A stretch of DNA of 64,000 nt from Dethiosulfovibrio salsuginis (lineage in GTDB: Bacteria; Synergistota; Synergistia; Synergistales; Dethiosulfovibrionaceae): contig NZ_FXBB01000006.1 of NCBI RefSeq assembly GCF_900177735.1, positions 1 to 64,000 on the forward strand. The letters run 5' to 3'. Positions 58,913 to 64,000 of the stretch are shown here, piece by piece (positions within the stretch are counted from its first letter, which is position 1; each line of letters begins with the position of its first letter). The translations under genes and the position numbers were made by a program. A model generated the notes under the pieces. It was given only the letters and a program-made list of their open reading frames with translations, searched no databases and was not told the origin of the DNA.

Positions 58913-60433
58913 ATGAAACCGCTGATACTGGACGGAGCGTCGCTCAAGATAGAGGACCTGGTGGAGGTCGCTAGGGGAAACAGGCCGGTGGAGATAGCGC
59001 CGGAGGCCATGGATAGGGTGGAAAAATCCTGGGCTTTGCTCCAGAGATTTGCCACCTCCGGCGAGCAGAAGGTCTACGGAATGAACACCGGAGTGGGGGT
59101 CAACAAAGACAGGGAGATATCTGGCAGGTATTACGCCGAGTACAACAAAAACATGCTGCTGGCCCACTGCGACGGAGTGGCCCCCTACGGGACAGCCGAT
59201 CAGGTAAGGGCGGTGATGGTGGGACGGTTAAACACCCTTTTGGTGGGCAGGACGGGGATGCACCCCGATCTTGTAAGGCTACACCGGGATTTTCTGAACA
59301 AGGGGATACACCCTGTTCTCCCTCTCAGAGGATCGGTTGGACAGGGGGACATAACCAACCTGTCCCTGATTGGCCTAGCTATGATAGGCGAAGGGGCGGT
59401 GGAATATAAAGGCCAGACCATGACAGGAGCCCAGGCCATGGAGAAAGAGGGCCTCTCTCCCTGCACACTGGGACCGAAGGACGGCCTCTCTCTGGTAAGC
59501 TCCAACGCCCTTGGGGCAGGCCTTGGGGCCCTGCTGGTCCACGATATGGAGGAACTGATAGACACAGCGGACCTGGCCTACTCTATGACCATGGAGGGAT
59601 TTAAGGGAAACACCTGTCCTCTGGATCCCCTGCCCTACCGCTATCGCCCTTACGACGGACAGAGAAAGAGCATGGAGCTGGCCCGGTCGTTTCTCGAGGG
59701 AAGCTACCTATGGCTTCCCGACGTATCCGAGTCTATCCAGGATCCTCTGAGCATCCGCTGTTCAGTTCAGGTCCACGGTGCCCTCAGGGACTCCCTTGAG
59801 TACACGAAAAAGCTACTGGAGATCCACTTAAACAGCTCCGACGACAACCCCTGCATAGTCTTCGAGGAGGAAAGGATAATCCCCTGTGCCAACTTTGAGC
59901 CTCTAAACTGGGTTCTGGCCTTCGAGATGATGGGCATAGCTCTAAGCCATCTGTCCCGAACGGCGGCACACCGGACCCTTAGGATGGGGTCTCCCAGGTT
60001 TACCGGTCTGGCGAGGTTTTTGACCCCCACCGACGCAAAGGTCCACGCCTTCGGCACCATACAGAAGGTCTTTTGCTCCCTGGACAGCGAGGTTCGTCAC
60101 CTGTCAAACCCTGTATCCGCCGACTACAGCTCTCTATCGGAGGACATGGAGGACAGGGGAAACAACACCCCCTACGTCATGCTGAAAACCGCCAGCATGG
60201 TAGACACCCTTCGCTACATACTGGGAATAGAGATGATCCACAGCTCACAGGCCATAGACCTGAGAAAAGCCACCAGGCTGGGCAAGGGAACCGCAGCGGC
60301 CAAAGGGGCCCTTCGGGAGGAAATACCCTTCCTGGACACCGACAGAAACCTGTCTCTGGACGTGGCAAAGGTCCACAAGCTGATCTCTCAGGGAACTATT
60401 TTAAAGGCAGCCAGAGAGGCGACCTCCATTTGA
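58913..60433 (+). CDS. Histidine ammonia-lyase homologue without the MIO triad
   Basis: The 506-residue protein has the full aromatic amino acid lyase fold: KVYGMNTGVG with the active-site Tyr (55-62), SIQDPLSIRCSVQVHG (274-289), NSSDDNP (307-313) and the EDMEDRGNNT region (410-419) matching the HAL glutamate loop. But the triad Ala-Ser-Gly that cyclises to the MIO electrophile is replaced: residues 140-146 read GSVGQGD instead of GSVGASGD. It therefore cannot form MIO. A known MIO-free relative is ergothionase, which eliminates trimethylamine from ergothioneine. Operon position between molybdenum hydroxylase and betaine transporter supports a betaine substrate. True substrate unproven. Confidence 0.8.
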   Translation: MKPLILDGASLKIEDLVEVARGNRPVEIAPEAMDRVEKSWALLQRFATSGEQKVYGMNTGVGVNKDREISGRYYAEYNKNMLLAHCDGVAPYGTADQVRAVMVGRLNTLLVGRTGMHPDLVRLHRDFLNKGIHPVLPLRGSVGQGDITNLSLIGLAMIGEGAVEYKGQTMTGAQAMEKEGLSPCTLGPKDGLSLVSSNALGAGLGALLVHDMEELIDTADLAYSMTMEGFKGNTCPLDPLPYRYRPYDGQRKSMELARSFLEGSYLWLPDVSESIQDPLSIRCSVQVHGALRDSLEYTKKLLEIHLNSSDDNPCIVFEEERIIPCANFEPLNWVLAFEMMGIALSHLSRTAAHRTLRMGSPRFTGLARFLTPTDAKVHAFGTIQKVFCSLDSEVRHLSNPVSADYSSLSEDMEDRGNNTPYVMLKTASMVDTLRYILGIEMIHSSQAIDLRKATRLGKGTAAAKGALREEIPFLDTDRNLSLDVAKVHKLISQGTILKAAREATSI

Positions 60434-60472
60434 CCCTGTTTTGACGGAGCTTTGACCTTACCTATGTAAGAT
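60429..60472 (+). promoter_or_regulatory. Direct-repeat operator/promoter of the BCCT gene
   Basis: Three TTTGAC repeats begin at 60429, 60440 and 60451, exactly 11 bases apart; the first overlaps the stop codon of the lyase gene. TAAGAT (60467-60472) starts 16 bases after the last repeat, the same distance as TATACT in the hydroxylase promoter. The second and third repeats with their spacer match the hydroxylase site at 16 of 18 positions. A shared regulator is the simplest reading. Confidence 0.6.
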
Positions 60473-60529
60473 CAAATCAGTTCACCGTAGCACAAGGATA
60501 TCCATTCTCACAACAGGAGGGGTAACGAC

Positions 60530-62107
60530 GTGAAGGACAACCAGCAAGTAAAGATACGCAAGGGCATTTTCATTCCTATGTCGCTGATCTTTTTGGCGAT
60601 AATCATAGTCGGACTGGTAGCACCTAAAACCTTTTACGACGTAGCAAACGCCATAGTCAACTACGCGTTCACCGATTTTGGATGGCTTTTCCAGCTCTCT
60701 GGAAATTTCTTCTTCTTCATCTGTCTTTTCTTCTGCTTCTCGAAGTACGGGGACATAAGGTTCGGAGGTAAGGACGCAAAGCCCGAGCTGAGCACCTGGA
60801 ACTGGTTCGCCATATCCCTCTGCGCCGGTATAGCCACAGGGGTGGTCTTCTGGGGAATCGCCGAGCCCCTGTACCACTTCATGGACTCCGGTGTGTTTGA
60901 GACCCTCGGCATAACAGCCAAAACCGAGGAAGCCGCCATGTTCTCCATGGTAACCACCTACATACACTGGACCTTCATACCTTACGCCATGTACGCCATA
61001 TGTGGCCTGGGGATAGCCTACGCAGCCTACAACATGAACCTTCCCTACAGGGTCAGCTCTACCCTTTACCCCATAGCGGGCAAGAGGATCGAGGGAGTGG
61101 TCGGAGACGTAGTCGACGGTCTCTGTCTTCTGGCTATAGCAGGAGGAGTTGCGGCGGTGCTGGGAGTCGGAACCATGCAGCTATCCAGCGGAATCCAGAT
61201 AATGACCGGAATCCCTGCGGGAAAGACCATGTGGATAGCGGTGGTCTGCTCCATAGTGGCGGTCTACATAGTTTCCAGCTACACCGGGCTGGATAAAGGC
61301 ATAAGGTGGCTCTCGGACAAAAACGCCAAGATATTCCTGGCCCTTCTGGTCTTCGTCTTCGCCTTCGGTCCGACCAGATTCATACTCTCATTGGGCACCC
61401 AGGCGGCGGGCCACTTTATAGACGACTTCTTCGTCCGCACCCACTACCTGAGCCCTCTTGACGGATCGGCCTGGCCTAGATGGTGGCCTATATACTACTG
61501 GGCAATATGGCTGGCCTACGCACCTCTGATCGGAATGTTCCTGGCCAGGCTCGTTAAAGGCAGGACGATTCGTCAGTTCATGCTAATGAACCTCATGATG
61601 CCGGCGTTTTTCGGATTCCTGTGGTTCTCGGTATTCGGAGGAGCGGCCATTCACCTGGAGTTCACAGGACAGGGTCTCTGGGAGGCGATCCACGAAGGTG
61701 GAAAGCTGGCCCTTGAAAAATCGGTCTTCGAGTTCCTCAAGCACTATCCTTTGACCGACATAATCAGCTGGACCTTTATGGTAACCGTGTTCGTCTCCAT
61801 CGTAACCATGGCGGACTCCATGACCTCCACGGTGGCCACTCTGTCCACCACCGCCGCCCACCAGGAGGGAATGGAGCCTCCTGCACCGATGAAAATATTC
61901 TGGGGTGCCGTTATGTCCTCTGTCGCCATAATAAACCTCATCAGCGGCAGCGGAGGGGGAGAGATCAGCGGTATCGACGCGACGAAACAGATAGCCACCG
62001 TCGCAGGATTCCCCATCCTGTTCCTCATGATGGCCATGGCCTTCACCATCTGCTGGATGATAATACGTCACTCCAGAGGCGAAAAGGTCCTTCTGGTAAA
62101 AGAATAG
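60530..62107 (+). CDS. BCCT-family betaine transporter
   Basis: The 525-residue betaine/carnitine/choline transporter has 12 predicted helices. Family signatures are GIATGVVFWGIAEPLYHFMD (100-119) and the tryptophan-rich YYWAIWLAYAPLIGMFLARLVKGRTIRQF segment (about 322-350) that forms the trimethylammonium-binding and regulatory region. The N- and C-terminal tails are short, so an osmosensing role like BetP is less likely than nutrient uptake. GTG start after AGGAGGGG. It follows the lyase gene by 96 bases and has its own repeat-containing promoter. Substrates of the family carry quaternary ammonium groups. Confidence 0.9.
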   Translation: MKDNQQVKIRKGIFIPMSLIFLAIIIVGLVAPKTFYDVANAIVNYAFTDFGWLFQLSGNFFFFICLFFCFSKYGDIRFGGKDAKPELSTWNWFAISLCAGIATGVVFWGIAEPLYHFMDSGVFETLGITAKTEEAAMFSMVTTYIHWTFIPYAMYAICGLGIAYAAYNMNLPYRVSSTLYPIAGKRIEGVVGDVVDGLCLLAIAGGVAAVLGVGTMQLSSGIQIMTGIPAGKTMWIAVVCSIVAVYIVSSYTGLDKGIRWLSDKNAKIFLALLVFVFAFGPTRFILSLGTQAAGHFIDDFFVRTHYLSPLDGSAWPRWWPIYYWAIWLAYAPLIGMFLARLVKGRTIRQFMLMNLMMPAFFGFLWFSVFGGAAIHLEFTGQGLWEAIHEGGKLALEKSVFEFLKHYPLTDIISWTFMVTVFVSIVTMADSMTSTVATLSTTAAHQEGMEPPAPMKIFWGAVMSSVAIINLISGSGGGEISGIDATKQIATVAGFPILFLMMAMAFTICWMIIRHSRGEKVLLVKE

Positions 62108-62114
62108 CTATATA

Positions 62115-62151
62115 ACAGGGTGGGAAGATCGATATGATCCTCCCACCCTGT
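62115..62151 (+). terminator. Hairpin after the BCCT gene
   Basis: A 16-base stem with one mismatch (62115-62130 and 62136-62151) lies just past the BCCT stop and before the convergent regulator gene. No long T-run follows. Confidence 0.55.
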
Positions 62152-62159
62152 CGTTAAGC

Positions 62160-64000
62160 CTAGCACAGAGCCCTATCTATGAACTCTATTTTGTGGTCGA
62201 TGCCCATCTCTCGGTAGAGATCCACCGATCTCTCCAGGTAATCCTGGGCGGAGCTATCGAGATAATCGCCAAGTTCTCCCTGAGGAGCGCCTTTTTTTAT
62301 CTGTCCCTTAACCCAAAGCTGTAATGCGAGCCAAAATCTTTTATGGAGAGGTATACACAGAGAATCGGAGCTTTTCAGGTGATCAAGGGCCTCGGCTTCG
62401 TCTCCGCTCTGAAAGGCCCTGAGTGCCATCAGACTAAAGATTATCGAGTTTCCCCTCCGCCACTGACAGCCATCGAGATAGGCCTTAGCCGAGGAGATAT
62501 GGCGGTCCATCGTGGTCAGATCGCCTAGATCGAGGGCAACGTGGGCTGCGTTGCTGTGAAAAAGGCAAAGACCTCTGAAAAACCCCCCATCCTCGCAGCT
62601 TTTTATACAGCTTTCGTAGATAGAGAGGGCCTCCTCCAGCCTGCCGGTGCGGTGGGCTAAATCACCTAGATAACTTCTGGCCCCTATTATCTGTAACGTG
62701 TAGGGCTCGTCGACCGCCTCTATGGCCTCAAAACGTCCTATAGACGAAAGCAAAGCTCTCTCTCCGGGACCATAGTCCTGAGAGAATATCCTGGCCATCC
62801 CCAAAAATCGCAGGGCCATGGCCTTAACCGGATCGTTTCCGGTCTGCCCGGCGGCCCCTATCAGTCTCCTGGCGTAGGCGGCGAGAAGCCTGCCGTCCTC
62901 TATCTGTATTCCGTAATAGCAAAGATGCTGGAGGCATTCTGACTCCATAACCCAGTCCTCTCTTGAGGTCGCTCTGTTCAGAGCGGTCCTGACCAGCATC
63001 TTGCCGGTATCGTAATCCCCCCACCAGAGATGATATCCTCCCTGAATAGCCATGAAGACCGTCTCCAGCTCGTGAAGTTTTTGAGACGTGCCGCTCTCTC
63101 TCTTTATCTCCCTTATGAGGGCATGGGAGCTCTCAAGCTCTTTTACGGTGAACTCCCTGCTCCCGAAAGACGTAGAGGACTCTTTGAGCAAATAATCGTT
63201 AAACAGAGGGAATAGCTCATAATTTAGGTTTATATGTAACTTTAATTTTTTTAGAGTATACTCCAACTCCTCCAGCTTCATTCCAGCATTTCTACAGTGA
63301 TGAATCAACCTGGAACAGGCCAGATCGTTCCAGGACCCTCCGGCCAGCTCGTTCATCAGAGAATGAGCCAGCTCTCCATGAAGGACCCTGCGTTTTGAAT
63401 TGGAGATGCTATTATATACGTGATCTTTCACCTTGCCGTGAATAAACTCGATAAAAAGCTCCCCACCATCGTTCTTTTCCTCGGCGAGAATCGCCCTTCC
63501 TCGAAGGCCCTCCACCAGATCGGCCAACTGTAACTGAGAAAAACCGCATATCCTGGACAGAGAGCCCCAATCGGCTTTTAAAAAGTAGACCGACAGGCAC
63601 TCCAGCAGAGATCTTTCGTTATCGGTCAGGTCGGACAGGTGATCGTCAAGGGCGTCGGAGAGGCTGGCGGGAGTTTCCCCCACCGATCTCCCTGCCTTGA
63701 GAAGTCTCAGAGATTCGACGAGGAAAAGAGGCAATCCATCGGTGACGCCGAAAATCCTGTCGACCTCGTCGGAGGAAAAGCGCCTTTCAGGATAGAAACG
63801 ATCACAGAACCACTCGGTCTCCGATCTGGAAAAGCATCGAAGATCCAGATTTAGCAGTGAAATTCTCCCCGATCTACCGAGAGAGCGAATAAAGGCGAGA
63901 GCGGACCTGTCTATCTGAGGTCTGGAAGACAGTAAAAGAAGGATATCGGAAAAAGAGTGAACCAAAAGGCTCTCCAATACCTCCAAAGACGCACCGTCGA
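62160..64000 (-). CDS. Large STAND/TPR-type regulator, 5' part outside the window
   Basis: The reading frame is open to the window end, so the N-terminus is missing; at least 613 residues are visible. The visible part begins just after a Walker B-type position (DGASLEVLESLLVHSFSDIL, then LLLLSSRP, as in MalT-like and AfsR-like NTPases), continues with a winged-helix-like region (about 95-190) and then TPR-like helical repeats (about 290-590; ALRFLGMARIFSQDYGPGERALLSS, RSYLGDLAHRTGRLEEALSIYE). No C-terminal LuxR helix-turn-helix is seen, so any DNA-binding or cyclase domain would be in the missing N-terminus. It is convergent with the BCCT gene. Confidence 0.7.
   Translation of the reverse strand, partial: DGASLEVLESLLVHSFSDILLLLSSRPQIDRSALAFIRSLGRSGRISLLNLDLRCFSRSETEWFCDRFYPERRFSSDEVDRIFGVTDGLPLFLVESLRLLKAGRSVGETPASLSDALDDHLSDLTDNERSLLECLSVYFLKADWGSLSRICGFSQLQLADLVEGLRGRAILAEEKNDGGELFIEFIHGKVKDHVYNSISNSKRRVLHGELAHSLMNELAGGSWNDLACSRLIHHCRNAGMKLEELEYTLKKLKLHINLNYELFPLFNDYLLKESSTSFGSREFTVKELESSHALIREIKRESGTSQKLHELETVFMAIQGGYHLWWGDYDTGKMLVRTALNRATSREDWVMESECLQHLCYYGIQIEDGRLLAAYARRLIGAAGQTGNDPVKAMALRFLGMARIFSQDYGPGERALLSSIGRFEAIEAVDEPYTLQIIGARSYLGDLAHRTGRLEEALSIYESCIKSCEDGGFFRGLCLFHSNAAHVALDLGDLTTMDRHISSAKAYLDGCQWRRGNSIIFSLMALRAFQSGDEAEALDHLKSSDSLCIPLHKRFWLALQLWVKGQIKKGAPQGELGDYLDSSAQDYLERSVDLYREMGIDHKIEFIDRALC

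Noticed and set aside
58145-59167. Antisense frame of 340 codons across the hydroxylase/lyase junction
   Set aside because: Both plus-strand genes here have clear family motifs throughout; the antisense product has low-complexity composition and no motif.
1-64000. CRISPR array, tRNA, rRNA, prophage or transposase genes
   Set aside because: I looked for regular repeat-spacer units, tRNA-like cloverleaf ends, rRNA stretches and mobile-element proteins and saw none; only the small non-coding repeats were found.

Overview
The window looks like chromosome from an anaerobic, amino-acid-using, Gram-negative-type bacterium. The best fit is the phylum Synergistota, something like Dethiosulfovibrio; this is inferred from gene content and no rRNA is present to prove it. 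Pointers are an oxygen-sensitive class III ribonucleotide reductase, a 2[4Fe-4S] ferredoxin, TAXI-type TRAP transport, two phosphotransbutyrylase/butyrate kinase pairs, LysW-carrier amino acid biosynthesis and a molybdenum hydroxylase. No rRNA, tRNA, CRISPR array, prophage or transposase gene was seen. The genes are densely packed, with many ATGA/TGATG overlaps and many long-stem terminators.

Layout. 1-320: dispersed repeat element and a terminator. 321-4122: FapA-like protein with a PAS response regulator, and a MerR regulator with a shortened effector domain. 4119-9149: the operon lysW-lysX-lysY-lysZ-lysJ-lysK behind a near-consensus promoter. 9302-16232: CBS protein, ArsB/NhaD-type permease, secreted EEP-fold phosphodiesterase, an RsbV/RsbW/RsbU-type partner-switching operon, a small exported protein interrupted by an in-frame TGA, an SprA-type putative metalloprotease and a 56-residue membrane protein. 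16397-20533: nrdD, nrdG, a separately encoded glycyl-radical domain and a glycosyltransferase. 20519-32722: mostly housekeeping (DUF72, DUF523, typA, a DegS-like kinase, second repeat copy, gpsA, ferredoxin, rpoD, cheV, sfsA, dedA). 32725-42679: DUF255 protein, HAD phosphatase, glyA, an M20 amidohydrolase with two membrane proteins, pepF and an NHL-repeat protein. 42876-46499: TAXI-TRAP transporter and Hsp20. 46536-53310: 2-hydroxyacid dehydrogenase, the two ptb/buk pairs, an unknown protein and a degenerate metallophosphoesterase. 53536-55251: DEAD-box helicase. 55367-62107: three-subunit molybdenum hydroxylase, a histidine-ammonia-lyase homologue and a BCCT betaine transporter. 62160-64000: the 3' part of a large STAND/TPR-type regulator cut by the window end.

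The most interesting region is 55302-62107. The ammonia-lyase homologue has lost the Ala-Ser-Gly triad that makes the MIO electrophile (it reads GSVGQGD), as expected for an enzyme that expels trimethylamine rather than ammonia. It sits between a molybdenum hydroxylase and a betaine transporter. The hydroxylase operon and the transporter gene share an unusual upstream motif of TTTGAC repeats at exact 11-base spacing, with the same distance to a -10-like hexamer. I propose an anaerobic pathway for a betaine of a histidine-like compound such as ergothioneine or hercynine. Other items of note are the split class III ribonucleotide reductase and the possible selenoprotein or nonsense-interrupted gene at 14762-15115.
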